The notes under the pieces were generated by a model. That model saw only the letters and a program-made list of their open reading frames with translations. It was not told the DNA's origin and did no database searches. From positions 6,200,001 to 6,264,000 of the forward strand of contig NZ_CP102770.1 in assembly GCF_038561935.1 (NCBI RefSeq): DNA of 64,000 bases. The letters are read 5' to 3'. The position numbers were made by a program, and so were the translations under genes. This document shows, in pieces, positions 51,427 to 63,702 of this stretch (position 1 is its first letter; each line of letters starts with the position of its first letter). The stretch is from Myxococcus stipitatus (lineage in GTDB: Bacteria > Myxococcota > Myxococcia > Myxococcales > Myxococcaceae).

Positions 51427-53109
51427 CTACAGGGCCCTTCCGCTCCGCCGAAGTTTGTTCCGCCTCACCACCCCGAACTCACGCCGAGGACGCATCAGCC
51501 ACAGCGCCACCAGCACCAGCCCCGCCGCGGCCAGCGAGCTTCCGCCCGTGCTGCACCCCACGCCGCGCTCCGACTCCTCCGGGACAAAGGTCACGACTGA
51601 CACCCCACCGAAATCCAGGGACATAGGCGCCACGTGCTGGCCAGGGATGCGCTGTGCGCCCTCCTCGGCCGGAGCCTCCGCGTCCGCGGCGCCGCACTGC
51701 GACGCGTTGCCGTAGATGCGGATGCGGAACGAGCTTCCTGCTTTTCCCGAGATGAGTGACGCGAGCCAGGTGTTTCCCTTCAGGGTGACGTTGCGAGCCA
51801 CGAGCGACACGGTGGGCTTGAAGCTGGACGGGTCGACGATTTCAGCGCCATCCAGCCAGACCCACCCCGACGTCGCGCGCTCGCCGCTGTATCCGTTGTC
51901 GACACACAACACACCGGCGCCCTGGCCGTAGAAGCCCAGGGACACGGCGTTGGGCTGCCCCGTGGTGCGAGCCACCTCCAGCGCCGCCAGCAGCGGCGTC
52001 TTGCCCGGCTGCAAGCACACCGACTCCGGCGTGGGCGCCGCCTCACCCTCCGTCGCCGCCGCGTCGACACACGGGTTCCTGCCCGGCAGCTTGAAGGTGA
52101 AGGCGTGCACGTTGTAGTCGCCGTTCTCCCGCGCGGTCCACACCACGCGCACGGTGCCGTCCTCGCTCACGCTCAAGTCGTTGAGGCTCTCGTCTCCCGG
52201 CGCATCGGTGAGCCGATACAGCGTCTGCGTGTCCAGGTTGTAGAGCGCGATATCGAAGTCGCCCTTCGTCGGGTCCTTGCGCTCGAAGGCAATCAGCGAG
52301 CCGCTGATGCTGGGGTTCGCGTCGTTCCCCGGAAGGGCCAGGCGCTGCTCGGTGCCGCCGTTGGCGGACTTCCAGTAGATGTCCCGGTCCGAGCCGCCCT
52401 CCGCCATCCGCGTGCTGGCGTAGACGACGAGGTCTCCGTTGGTGTCCGGCTGGGACTCCTCGCCCTCGCTGCCCGTGAGCGCCTGCGAGTAGAAGCCCGA
52501 GCCGCTCCAGCGCGCCTGCCAGACGTCACAGCCCTGTCCCGTCGCATCGCACTTGACCCAGACCACCGTCTTCCCGTCGGGAGACACCGAGGGCGTGCGG
52601 TCCAGCATCCGGTCATTCGTGAGCCGCGTGAGCGTGGCCTTGTCCAGGTCATAGATGGCGATCTCCGGCTCCAGCGTGCTGCCGGTGTAGCCGAAGTCCT
52701 GCCAGGCCACGGTGCGGCCGCCCACCACCGCGGACCTGCGGCTGCTGCCCGCCTGGGGCGCCAGCTCCACCGGGGCCTGACCCGAGGCCACGTCGTACGT
52801 GTAGATGGCGCTGGAGGTGCTGACGCGGGTGAACACCACCGTCTTGCCGCTGACGTCCGACACGAAGTCGAACGCGCCGCCGTTGGGGATGGCCTGGTCC
52901 GCTCCAGTGACCAGGTCGTGGTAGCGAATCTCGCTCTGACCGCCGGACTCGCTCGTGTAGGCCACCAGGGCCCCACTCACGTGCGGATCCGTCTGGTCTC
53001 CCGGGCCGCCATTCACCAGCTTGGAGACTCCCGAGAGCTCACCGACTTCGGGAGCCGCGCCGGCCAGTGCGGGAAGCAGACACGTCACAAGGGCGAGAGC
53101 ACGTGGCAT
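51427..53109 (-). CDS. TolB-like beta-propeller protein with MYXO-CTERM tail
   Basis: 560 residues; ATG at 53109 with GGAAGG nine bases upstream. Signal peptide (ALALVTCLLPALAGA). Residues 25-350 hold TolB/WD40-like propeller repeats (DPHVSGALVAYTSESGGQSEIRYHDLVTG; RTPSVSPDGKTVVWVKC; QPDTNGDLVVYASTRM; NPSISGSLIAFER; DLSVSEDGTVRVVWTA). Then a Cys-containing region (NPCVDAAATEG, ESVCLQPGKTPLL, GVLCVDNG). A DFGGVSVVTFVPEESERGVGCSTGG segment leads to the MYXO-CTERM end: hydrophobic AAAGLVLVALWLM then RPRR. First gene of the surface operon, 13 bases from the CTG start proposed for the next gene. The partners are beta-rich secreted proteins too. Confidence 0.85.
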   Translation of the reverse strand: MPRALALVTCLLPALAGAAPEVGELSGVSKLVNGGPGDQTDPHVSGALVAYTSESGGQSEIRYHDLVTGADQAIPNGGAFDFVSDVSGKTVVFTRVSTSSAIYTYDVASGQAPVELAPQAGSSRRSAVVGGRTVAWQDFGYTGSTLEPEIAIYDLDKATLTRLTNDRMLDRTPSVSPDGKTVVWVKCDATGQGCDVWQARWSGSGFYSQALTGSEGEESQPDTNGDLVVYASTRMAEGGSDRDIYWKSANGGTEQRLALPGNDANPSISGSLIAFERKDPTKGDFDIALYNLDTQTLYRLTDAPGDESLNDLSVSEDGTVRVVWTARENGDYNVHAFTFKLPGRNPCVDAAATEGEAAPTPESVCLQPGKTPLLAALEVARTTGQPNAVSLGFYGQGAGVLCVDNGYSGERATSGWVWLDGAEIVDPSSFKPTVSLVARNVTLKGNTWLASLISGKAGSSFRIRIYGNASQCGAADAEAPAEEGAQRIPGQHVAPMSLDFGGVSVVTFVPEESERGVGCSTGGSSLAAAGLVLVALWLMRPRREFGVVRRNKLRRSGRAL

Positions 53110-53355
53110 CGGCAACCACCTTCCGAGGGGGGACTCCACAACGACAGACCCATGGCCCGCACAAGGCGCAGTGGGCCCGGAATCCACCCCGGAGCGTGCT
53201 TCCCACGGCAACCACGGCCGGCCGGACTTCAGGCCCCGCGGCTTTGCGCACCAGAGCTTTCGCCCTGGATTGCCCTTGAACAGGAACGACTGTGGGAACG
53301 AAGTCTAGGAAGCCCCTCCCTCAAGGGTCAAGCCGCTCGCCCGCATGCTCGCTCT
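53110..53355. other. Intergenic region upstream of the surface operon
   Basis: 246 bases between the FecR-domain gene and the first surface-operon gene, the expected site of the operon promoter on the minus strand. No coding frame with a ribosome site and no strong hairpin stand out; promoter elements are not clear by eye. Confidence 0.35.
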
Positions 53356-54324
53356 TCAATGCGCGCCGTCGCTGGCCTGATTCCAGATGTCCGGGTCCGT
53401 CTTCAGCGAGGGGGGCCGCGTGTCGACGATGAGCTCCGCCTTGTCGCGTTGCTCGACGCGGCTGACGCCCACCGCCCGGACATCGATGGTGTTGGAGCCT
53501 TCCTTGAGCTTCACCTTGCGCTCGAAGCGCCCGTCCGCGTCTGCAGTGACACGCACATCGTTCACCTGCACGCGACTTCCGGGAGATGTCTGCCCGCGAA
53601 CAATCAGGTCCTTGTCGCGGCGGGTGCGCTCCGCGGGCCAGTCCACCTTGAGCAGCAGGCTGGTGGGGACCGGGGATGGCTCCGACGGGGCCTGGCCCGG
53701 GCGAATCACGGACTGCTGGCCGGCGCGGACGATGACGACCTTGCCCTGCCCCACCAACGTCACCTCGCCCTCGCGCGTGCCGACGGCGACGGTGCCCTCG
53801 CCGTTGCTCGTCATGGTGAAGGCACCGGCTTCTTGCAGCTTCGCCACCGCGTCGCTCTTCGCGGCCTTCACCTCGAAGGTGTGGCGCTTGCCGGAGCGAA
53901 CGATGGCGGTGGCCATACCGTTGGCGAGCCGCACGCTCGAGAGGGTCGGCTTCAGGTCCTCGACGGACACCTCGGTGCCCGGGTCCATGCGGAACTCCAC
54001 CACTTCGCCGCCGATGAGCACCGCGTACGAGCCGTCGTCCGTGCGCACCTTGTCATCGCGCCGCAGCGACATGCCGACAGAGGCCTTGCGCCAGGAGCCG
54101 TCGCCTTCCTTCACCTCGACGGTGCCCGTCACCTCGGTGAGCTCCAGCTCCAGGGCCTTCTCCTCCTCCGGAGGACTCACCGGCGCCACGGGCGGCGCGG
54201 GAGGTGGAGGCGGCGGAGGTGGATGGTGGAGGAAGAGGAACCAGCCCAGCGGCAAGGCCGCGAGAATCAGCACGAGGCCGACGTAGAAGGGCGTCTGGCG
54301 CCGGGTGGAGCGGGGCTCGGCCAT
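53356..54324 (-). CDS. FecR-domain membrane protein
   Basis: 322 residues with one N-terminal transmembrane helix (about 13-33, FYVGLVLILAALPLGWFLFL), a poly-Pro stretch and then a FecR-type beta domain: EVTGTVEVKEGDGSWRKASVGMSLRRDDKVRTDDGSYAVLIGGEVVEFRMDPGTEVSV in pieces, with the usual RTDDGS motif and a VVIVRAGQQSVIRPGQ end. A last beta unit (LIVRGQTSPGSRVQVNDVRVTADADGRFERKVKLKEGSNTIDV, in pieces) resembles a bacterial Ig-like/Cna-B domain. There is no sigma-factor gene nearby, so it is not a classic FecR anti-sigma. It follows a sensor kinase by 35 bases on the same strand. Confidence 0.83.
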   Translation of the reverse strand: MAEPRSTRRQTPFYVGLVLILAALPLGWFLFLHHPPPPPPPPAPPVAPVSPPEEEKALELELTEVTGTVEVKEGDGSWRKASVGMSLRRDDKVRTDDGSYAVLIGGEVVEFRMDPGTEVSVEDLKPTLSSVRLANGMATAIVRSGKRHTFEVKAAKSDAVAKLQEAGAFTMTSNGEGTVAVGTREGEVTLVGQGKVVIVRAGQQSVIRPGQAPSEPSPVPTSLLLKVDWPAERTRRDKDLIVRGQTSPGSRVQVNDVRVTADADGRFERKVKLKEGSNTIDVRAVGVSRVEQRDKAELIVDTRPPSLKTDPDIWNQASDGAH

Positions 54325-54359
54325 GCGACTTCCTAGCTATCACAGCCCGCGTGGGAAGC

Positions 54360-56203
54360 TCAGGCCCTCGGCAACTCCACGGTGAAGCAGGCCCCCTGCC
54401 CCACCTCCGAGCGGACCGTCAGCGTCCCTCCCGCCTCCGTCACGACTCGCCAGGACACGCTCAACCCCAACCCCACGTTGGACCACACGTCCTTCGTCGT
54501 GAAGAAGGGCTCGAAGATGCGGGGGCGGATGTCGGGAGAGATGCCCTTCCCCGTGTCCTCAACCTCCAGGAAGGTGTTCCCGTCGCGCTGCCCCGTGCGC
54601 AGCGTGAGCCGCCGGGTGGGTGACTTCAGCATCGCCGTGCGCGCATTCGACAACAGGGCCAGCACGACCTGCGACAGGTGCCCCGGGTCCGCGCGAACTC
54701 GGCCGAGGCCCGGCGCCAACTGAGTGACAAGAGTCACTCCGTCACTGAGGACCTGATGCTCGGTGAGGCTGAGCGCGTCACGCACCACGGCGTTGAGGTC
54801 CACCGGGCGCAGGTCCGCGCGCTCGCGCTGCTGGGAGAAGCGCAGGAGGTTCTGGGTGATCTCCTTGCAGCGCTTGGCGCTCTGCTCGATTTTGCGCAGC
54901 GTCGTCAGGTCCGGGTCCGCCGGGCCGCGGTCCAGCATGAGCAGCTGCACGTTGCCGAGGATGCCGGCCAGCGGGTTGTTGATTTCGTGCGCCACCCCCG
55001 CGCCGAGCTGTCCCACCGCCGCGAGCTTCTGCGCCTCGAGCAGCTGGGCCTGGGCGCTGCGCAGCTCCTGGGTGGCCTCGTCCACGCGTACACGCAGCTC
55101 GTCGTTCCAGCTCAGCATCCGCGCGCGAGCCGCCTCCAGCTCCTCGCCCATGCGGTTGAAGGTGGTGGCCAGCTCGCTCAGCTCGTCCTGTCCGCGCACC
55201 GCGACGCGCCGGTCCAACTCTCCGCGCCCATACGCCTCCGCGCCCTGGACGACCTCCGACAGCCGCTGGTTCAAGCGCCGGGTGAAGAGCGCACCAAAGC
55301 CCAGCAGCACCACGAAGGCCGCGCCGATGGAGGCGAGCACCGTCCGCCGCATGGCCCGCACCGGCGCCAGGGCCGAGGCCTCGTCCACCTCCACCACCAC
55401 GTCGAAGCGAAGCCCGCGCGTGACGCGGGCCACGCTCACCCGCCGGGGAGGCCCCTCCACGCGGAAGCTGCGCACGGCGTCCGGCTCGGTGGCGACCGGG
55501 GCCAGGAGGTGCGCGACCAATTCCGGGGCCAGCGTCGTCATCCGCCGCTCCGGCTCCGAGCTCGCGAGGATGCGCCGGTCCTCGTCCACCAGGTCCACCC
55601 GCCCCATCGCCCCGGGCGGGCGGCGGCGCAAAGCGGCCTCGAGCGGCGCGAAGACGATTTCGGCCAGGGCGAAGGGCGCGTCCTCCCCTTCCGCCAGCTT
55701 CACGGCCACCGTCACCGCCGCGCGGCCGCTCTCTCCCAGGACATACGCGGTGCCCAGCGCCGCCTGGCCCTTGCCGCCCGCGCGAAGCGGCTGCACGGGC
55801 ACCGAGCTCAACATCCGCTCCACCCCATCCGCCTGGAAGCCCGGATGGCCCTCCGCGCCCTGCGCACGGAACACGGGGGAGCCCACGAGCTGGCCCTGCG
55901 AGTCCAGCTTCAACACCGCGCTGACGGCCGGGGACTGGCCGTACAGCAGGCGCAGCCCTCCCACCGTCTCCGCCTCCGTGGCGTCCTGCCAGTTGATGAG
56001 CTCCGCGGAGCGCGCCAGCGCGTCGACGACTTCCATCAGCGAGGCGCCCACGGCCTCCGCGGTGGCGGCGGCCTGGGTGCGTTGCTCGGCGTCGATGCGC
56101 GCGGCGAGCTCCGCCTCCGCGCTCGACAGGAGCAGGAAGCCGACCGCGGCGAGCGGCAGCACCGTCGCCGCGAGCATGAACAGGACCAGTTGCTGGTAGA
56201 GCC

Positions 56204-56207
<4 letters not shown>
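54360..56207 (-). CDS. Membrane sensor histidine kinase (Cache-like sensor, HAMP, HisKA, HATPase)
   Basis: 615 residues. GTG at 56207 overlaps the stop of the hybrid kinase gene (GTGA), so the two are translationally coupled. Transmembrane helices at about 7-28 and 288-308 enclose a periplasmic sensor of about 260 residues, Cache-like by size and layout. HAMP about 309-361 (RLNQRLSEVVQGAEAYGRGELDRRV). HisKA with His407 (GVAHEINNPLAGILGN), NtrB-like subtype; then LLSNARTAM, VEDTGKGISPD and GLGLSVSWRVV. No receiver is attached. Its partner may be a receiver of the hybrid kinase upstream; this is inference from the overlap. Confidence 0.92.
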
Positions 56208-59599
<3,392 letters not shown>

Positions 59600-59623
59600 G
59601 CACTCGGGGTGCGCAGTGGGACA

Positions 59624-59655
59624 CTGAACGGATTGACTCTACACGTCTGTTCAGG
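59624..59655. promoter_or_regulatory. LexA operator (SOS box) in the lexA/hybrid-kinase divergent region
   Basis: CTACACGTCTGTTCAGG (59639-59655) fits every position of the LexA motif CTRHAMRYBYGTTCAGS, recalled from published work on M. xanthus lexA. It lies 73 bases before the lexA start, so lexA is probably autoregulated. An inverted half site CTGAAC (59624-59629), facing the hybrid kinase start 24 bases away, is also present, so the kinase could be under partial SOS control. Confidence 0.8.
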
Positions 59656-59728
59656 GAAAGTGGACACTGAAAGCCTGTTGCCTGGGGAACTGTCCCAAGG
59701 GAATCAGGCCGGCCGAGCGAGGGAGCGC

Positions 59729-60394
59729 ATGGAAGAGCTGACGGACCGCCAGCGCGAGATTCTCAGCTTCATCGTCAAGGAGACCGAGACGCGCGGTTTC
59801 CCGCCGACGATTCGGGAGATTGGCGAGCACATGGACATCCGCTCCACCAACGGGGTGAACGACCACCTCAAGGCGCTGGAGCGAAAGGGCTACCTGAACC
59901 GCGGCGAGCAGCAGAGCCGCTCGCTGGTGCCCACCAAGCGAGCCCGGCTGCTGCTGGGGCTGGGGGCCAAGCGGGATGCGGGGATGATCGAGGTCCCCCT
60001 GCTGGGCAAGGTGGCGGCCGGTGCGCCCCTGCTCGCCCAGGAGAACATGGAGGACTCGGTCAAGATCGACAGCTTCCTCCTGGGAGGCGTCAACGGCCGG
60101 GAGGTCTTCGCCCTGCGGGTGAAGGGCCAGTCGATGATCGACGACGGCATCCACGACGGCGACTACCTCTTCGTGAAGAAGACGCCGGCGGCCCAGCCGG
60201 GCGACATCGTGGTGGCGCTCATCGAGGACGAGGCCACGGTGAAGCGCTACTACCCCGAAGGCGACCGCATCCGCTTCCAGCCGGCGAACGCCACCATGCA
60301 GCCCATCTACGTGAGCCGGACGGAGTTCCGCTCGACGATGATCCTGGGCCTCGTGGTGGGCGTGTACCGCAAGATGCAGGGCGGGCGCGCGTAG
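59729..60394 (+). CDS. lexA: SOS repressor LexA
   Basis: 221 residues. ATG at 59729 follows GAGGGAG; the frame is open further upstream but MEELTDRQREILSFI is the standard LexA start. N-terminal winged HTH (FPPTIREIGEHMDIRSTNGVNDHLKALERKGYL); self-cleavage site Ala97-Gly98 (VAAGAP); catalytic Ser135 (GQSMIDDGI) and Lys172 (ATVKRYY), the same spacing as in E. coli. It represses DNA-repair genes until RecA-stimulated cleavage. An operator lies upstream. Confidence 0.97.
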   Translation: MEELTDRQREILSFIVKETETRGFPPTIREIGEHMDIRSTNGVNDHLKALERKGYLNRGEQQSRSLVPTKRARLLLGLGAKRDAGMIEVPLLGKVAAGAPLLAQENMEDSVKIDSFLLGGVNGREVFALRVKGQSMIDDGIHDGDYLFVKKTPAAQPGDIVVALIEDEATVKRYYPEGDRIRFQPANATMQPIYVSRTEFRSTMILGLVVGVYRKMQGGRA

Positions 60395-60419
60395 TGCCGC
60401 GCCCTTGGGCCCGGGTGGC

Positions 60420-61556
60420 TCAGGGGCACTTCTTCACGCGGGGGTCCGCGGCGGCCGCGCGGGCACAGGCGGCGGTCCGCAGGGCCACATCCTTCAGCTC
60501 GTGGGCGAGCCTCGCCGTGGCGAGCTGAAGGTCGGCGTCCTTCAGCAAGTCGTGCTCGGCGCTCAGGTTGGCCAGGATGCGCAGCGCGTCCGGCTTGCGC
60601 CCCATGGTGACGAGCAGGTCGGCCAGCTCCCTCAGCTCCCGCACGTCGTTGCCCTGCACGGACTCCAGCGCCGCGGCGAGCTCCTGCTCCGCGCCCTCCT
60701 GGCTCTTCATCGCGAGCTGGATGCGGGCCAGCGCCACGTGGACGATGGCGCGGTCCTTCACGCGCAGGGACTCCTTGTACGCGGCGATGGCATCCCCGGG
60801 CTTGTCCAGCTGCAGGTGGATGGTGCCCACCAGCTCCCAGAGCGTGGGGTCTCTGGGCGACAGGCCCGCGGCCTCCTGATACGCGGCGGCGGCCTCGCGC
60901 AGCTTGCCCGCGCGCACCAGCGAATCCCCCAGCGTGGTGTACACCCCCGAGGAGCGCACGCCCTCGTTCACGGACTTCTGCGCGAGCGCGAGCAACTCCG
61001 CGTGGCGGCCCTGCTTGCCCAGCACCTCGAACGCGCGCAGGAGGAGCTCCGACTTCGACTCCCCCGAGGCGGCCGCGGCGGCCAGGGTGAAGTGGCGGAC
61101 GGCCTCGTCCTGCTCGCCCTTCTTGAGGTGGATCTCCGCCAGCTGCTCCAGCGCGTTGAAGTCGTTGGGATACAGGGCCACCGCCTTGCGCAGCGAGCCC
61201 AGGGCCTCGTCCGTCTTGCCGAGCTGGGCCTGGACGAAGCCCAGGCGGCTCCAGTTGGTGGAGCGCTTGGGCTCCAGCTTGAGGGCGGCCTCGAACTCGG
61301 TGGCGGCCTCGTTGAGCTTGCCCAGGGAGATGTAGACCTCGCCTCGGGCGGCGGGCAGGCGCGGGTCGTTGGGGGCCAGCGCGTGCATCTGCTCGTACGA
61401 GGCGAGCGCGGCCTCGAAGTGGCCCTGGAGGTACTCGGCGGTGCCTTTGACGTAGAGCCCCTCGGCGTGGTCCTTCGGCGTCACCTTGGGACGGTCGTCA
61501 CACGCGGCGGAGGCGAGCAGGGCAATCAGCGGCAAGGCGCGCAGGCGCGAGTTCAT
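60420..61556 (-). CDS. TPR lipoprotein
   Basis: 378 residues; ATG at 61556 with GGAG six bases upstream. Signal peptide ending in the lipobox ASAAC (Cys19). Nine to ten TPR units follow: GTAEYLQGHFEAALASYEQMHALAPNDPRLPA, YISLGKLNEAATEFEAALKLEP, GFVQAQLGKTDEALGSLRKAVALYPND, DSLVRAGKLREAAAAYQEAAGLSPRDP. Ends in CARAAAADPRVKKCP. Probably a periplasmic-side envelope scaffold of the BamD/PilF kind in general shape, but not assignable to a complex. Same strand and 14 bases after the outer-membrane protein gene; converges with lexA. Confidence 0.87.
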   Translation of the reverse strand: MNSRLRALPLIALLASAACDDRPKVTPKDHAEGLYVKGTAEYLQGHFEAALASYEQMHALAPNDPRLPAARGEVYISLGKLNEAATEFEAALKLEPKRSTNWSRLGFVQAQLGKTDEALGSLRKAVALYPNDFNALEQLAEIHLKKGEQDEAVRHFTLAAAAASGESKSELLLRAFEVLGKQGRHAELLALAQKSVNEGVRSSGVYTTLGDSLVRAGKLREAAAAYQEAAGLSPRDPTLWELVGTIHLQLDKPGDAIAAYKESLRVKDRAIVHVALARIQLAMKSQEGAEQELAAALESVQGNDVRELRELADLLVTMGRKPDALRILANLSAEHDLLKDADLQLATARLAHELKDVALRTAACARAAAADPRVKKCP

Positions 61557-61570
61557 GGGGGCTCCTAATC

Positions 61571-62674
61571 CTAGAAGTGGTACGCGATGCCCAGGTTGAG
61601 GTCCAGATTGAGGCCGTCGCCCAGCTTGGATTCCGCGAGCCCGAGCACCGCCTGGGCCACGTTCGTCCCCGCCTCGAGCTGGACGCCCACGTGGCCCGCG
61701 ATGAGGTACTCCAGGCCGATGAAGCCGACGACGGTGGGCAAGGGCCCCGTGGACTGGAAGATGCCGAAGTCGCCGAAGGAGAGCTGCACGCCCAGGCCGA
61801 AGCCCCAGTAGGGGCGCAGCGAGCTCTCCACGTTGTGGTAGTGGCGCGCGCCGACGACGCTGGGGAGGACGTTGAGGCCGCCCTTCGCTCCCTCCGCGGT
61901 GGAGTGCACGTAGGTGAAGCCCACCTGGATGAAGCCCATCCACTCCGGATGGAACCAGTAGCCCACCTCCAGGTCACCACCTGGGTTGAGCGCGGACAGC
62001 TTGTCGACGAAGTTGTTGTTGATGCGCAGGCCCAGCGAGAGGCCGCCTCCACCCACGCGCGGCGCACCGCCGATGAGCGGACGCGCCCCCTGCCCCGAAC
62101 CCGGCTGGAGGAGCTCGATGACGAGCGCGTCCGCGACGGCGTAGACGGCGGGGAACAGGGAGTCGGCCTCGGGGGCCTCGGCGCGGGGCATCGCCAGGCT
62201 CTGCCCTCGCTCGGTGTCCACGAGGTTGGCGCTGAGCAGGTACGTGTCGCCGAAGCGGTCCACGCGGCCGGTGACGACGAAGCGCGCGCCCGTGAGCGTG
62301 GCGAGCTCCTTGAGGCACTCGCCTCGCTCACACGACTTGAGCTCCGCGAGCTGGCGCCGCTTCGCCTCGTCGAGCGGCGCGTCGACGTCCCGCTGCGAGA
62401 CGACCCACAAGCGAGGCGACTCCGCCAGCCGCGAGGTGATGAGCGAGGTGACTCCCGCGACCGAGTCCCGCGCGGAAGGGTTGGCGTCGAACGAGAGCAC
62501 CGCGACGCTGAGCGGGGCCTCCTCGGGCGAGGGCGAGGGCGAAGGCGAGGCCGAGGGCTCTTCGGCCGGAGTCGGGGCCTGAGGGACGGACGGCTCCGTC
62601 GCCACCTGGGCCCCCACGGATGGGGCCAGGAGCACGAAGAGGACGGCGAACAGCGCGGTGAAGGAGTGCGGCAC
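61571..62674 (-). CDS. Outer-membrane protein with N-terminal TolB_N/CsgG-like domain
   Basis: 367 residues from the GTG at 62674, which begins a clean signal peptide (FTALFAVLFVLLAPSVGA); a TTG at 62704 is possible. Pro/Ser/Glu linker, then an alpha/beta domain (SVAVLSFDANPSARDSVAGVTSLITSRLAESPRLWVVSQRDVDAPL; CLKELATLTGARFVVTGRVDRFGDTYLLSANLVD in pieces) typical of proteins that read stress or assemble in the periplasm. The C-terminal half is barrel-like, ending in a YHF aromatic end (LDLNLGIAYHF). Between the M23 peptidase gene and the TPR lipoprotein gene on the same strand. Confidence 0.8.
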   Translation of the reverse strand: MPHSFTALFAVLFVLLAPSVGAQVATEPSVPQAPTPAEEPSASPSPSPSPEEAPLSVAVLSFDANPSARDSVAGVTSLITSRLAESPRLWVVSQRDVDAPLDEAKRRQLAELKSCERGECLKELATLTGARFVVTGRVDRFGDTYLLSANLVDTERGQSLAMPRAEAPEADSLFPAVYAVADALVIELLQPGSGQGARPLIGGAPRVGGGGLSLGLRINNNFVDKLSALNPGGDLEVGYWFHPEWMGFIQVGFTYVHSTAEGAKGGLNVLPSVVGARHYHNVESSLRPYWGFGLGVQLSFGDFGIFQSTGPLPTVVGFIGLEYLIAGHVGVQLEAGTNVAQAVLGLAESKLGDGLNLDLNLGIAYHF

Positions 62675-62743
62675 GGCGCGGCACTCTACCCTTCCCCGCC
62701 CCAAGCCCGGAGCACGCCGACTCGCGCTCCCCCGCTCGTCCTC

Positions 62744-63700
62744 TTACGAGGACGGCATCGGCCCCAGATAGTCGAGGGGATCCACGGGCTTGCCATCCAG
62801 GCGCACCTCGAAATGCAGGTGGGGACCGGACGTCTTGCCAGACTCACCCACGGTGGCGATGACCTGCTCCCTGCGTACCTTCTGCCCGGTGCGCACGCGC
62901 AGGTCCCGGTTGTGGGCGTAGAGCGTGATGAGCCGGTTGGAGTGCTCGACGATGACGATGTTGCCGTAGCCGCGCTGCTCGCCGGCGTAGAGCACCGTGC
63001 CCTCCTGGGCCGTCTTCACGGGGGTGCCGGAGGGGGCGGCCAGGTCGATGCCGTCATGCGGCTCGCGGCCCTTCTTCCCGAAGCGGCCGTAGAGGACGCC
63101 CTTGAGGGGCCAGTCAATCATCCCCTGGGTGGCCAGCCGGGGCCTCGCGGCGCCGGGGCGCGACGACGGCCTGCGCGCAGGCTCCTCCCGCCGCGCCACC
63201 ACCGGGCCACCTCGGCGCGGCGGAGCGTCCCGGGACGTGCGCACGGGCTCGGGGTCCGCCTCGGCGGCCAGGGCCTCCGGGGCCTCCACGGGCACGCTGC
63301 GCTCCACGCCGGGAATCGTCAGCTCCTGCCCCACGGACAAGGTCCTCACGTCCTTGATGCCGTTGGCGTCCTTGAGCTCCTCCACCGTGAGGCCGTAGGT
63401 GCGAGCGATGCGATACACCGTCTCGCCCGGGGCGACGCGGTGACGCACCGCCACCAGCTCCGGCTCCGCGTGCGCGGACCTCAGCGCGAAGGGAAAGGTG
63501 CCCGAGGGCGCGGAGGCGGGAGCCTCGTCACCGCGCGAGGAGACTTCCGTCGCGCGGGGAGCCGCGGACGAGCGGGTGGGCTCCAGGGTGAGCTCGGGTT
63601 CAGGAGCGGATGCTCGGGTGGCCGCGCAGCCCGCGAACAGCGCGGACAGGAGCAGCACCTGGAGCGAGCGGCTCGCTCGGCTGAAGGTCCCCGGGCTCAA
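62744..63700 (-). CDS. nlpD: LysM-M23 peptidase lipoprotein (NlpD/EnvC-like)
   Basis: 318 residues. TTG start at 63700, two bases after the surE stop. Lipoprotein signal ends at LFAGC (Cys25). LysM domain about 84-131 (HRVAPGETVYRIARTYGLTVEELKDANGIKD), which binds peptidoglycan; then a basic Pro/Arg-rich linker; then M23 metallopeptidase with HDGIDLAAPSGTPV and PHLHFEVR, so zinc ligands look intact, unlike E. coli NlpD, which is an inactive amidase activator. Role in cell-wall remodelling or amidase activation. The pairing with surE is as in many proteobacteria (surE-pcm-nlpD-rpoS); the gene name is by domain and neighbourhood. Confidence 0.88.
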   Translation of the reverse strand: MSPGTFSRASRSLQVLLLSALFAGCAATRASAPEPELTLEPTRSSAAPRATEVSSRGDEAPASAPSGTFPFALRSAHAEPELVAVRHRVAPGETVYRIARTYGLTVEELKDANGIKDVRTLSVGQELTIPGVERSVPVEAPEALAAEADPEPVRTSRDAPPRRGGPVVARREEPARRPSSRPGAARPRLATQGMIDWPLKGVLYGRFGKKGREPHDGIDLAAPSGTPVKTAQEGTVLYAGEQRGYGNIVIVEHSNRLITLYAHNRDLRVRTGQKVRREQVIATVGESGKTSGPHLHFEVRLDGKPVDPLDYLGPMPSS

Positions 63701-63702
63701 CG

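Noticed and set aside
53356..54324. Anti-sigma factor FecR with an ECF sigma partner
   Set aside because: The FecR-type beta domain is present, but no ECF sigma gene lies nearby and the neighbours are sensor kinases.
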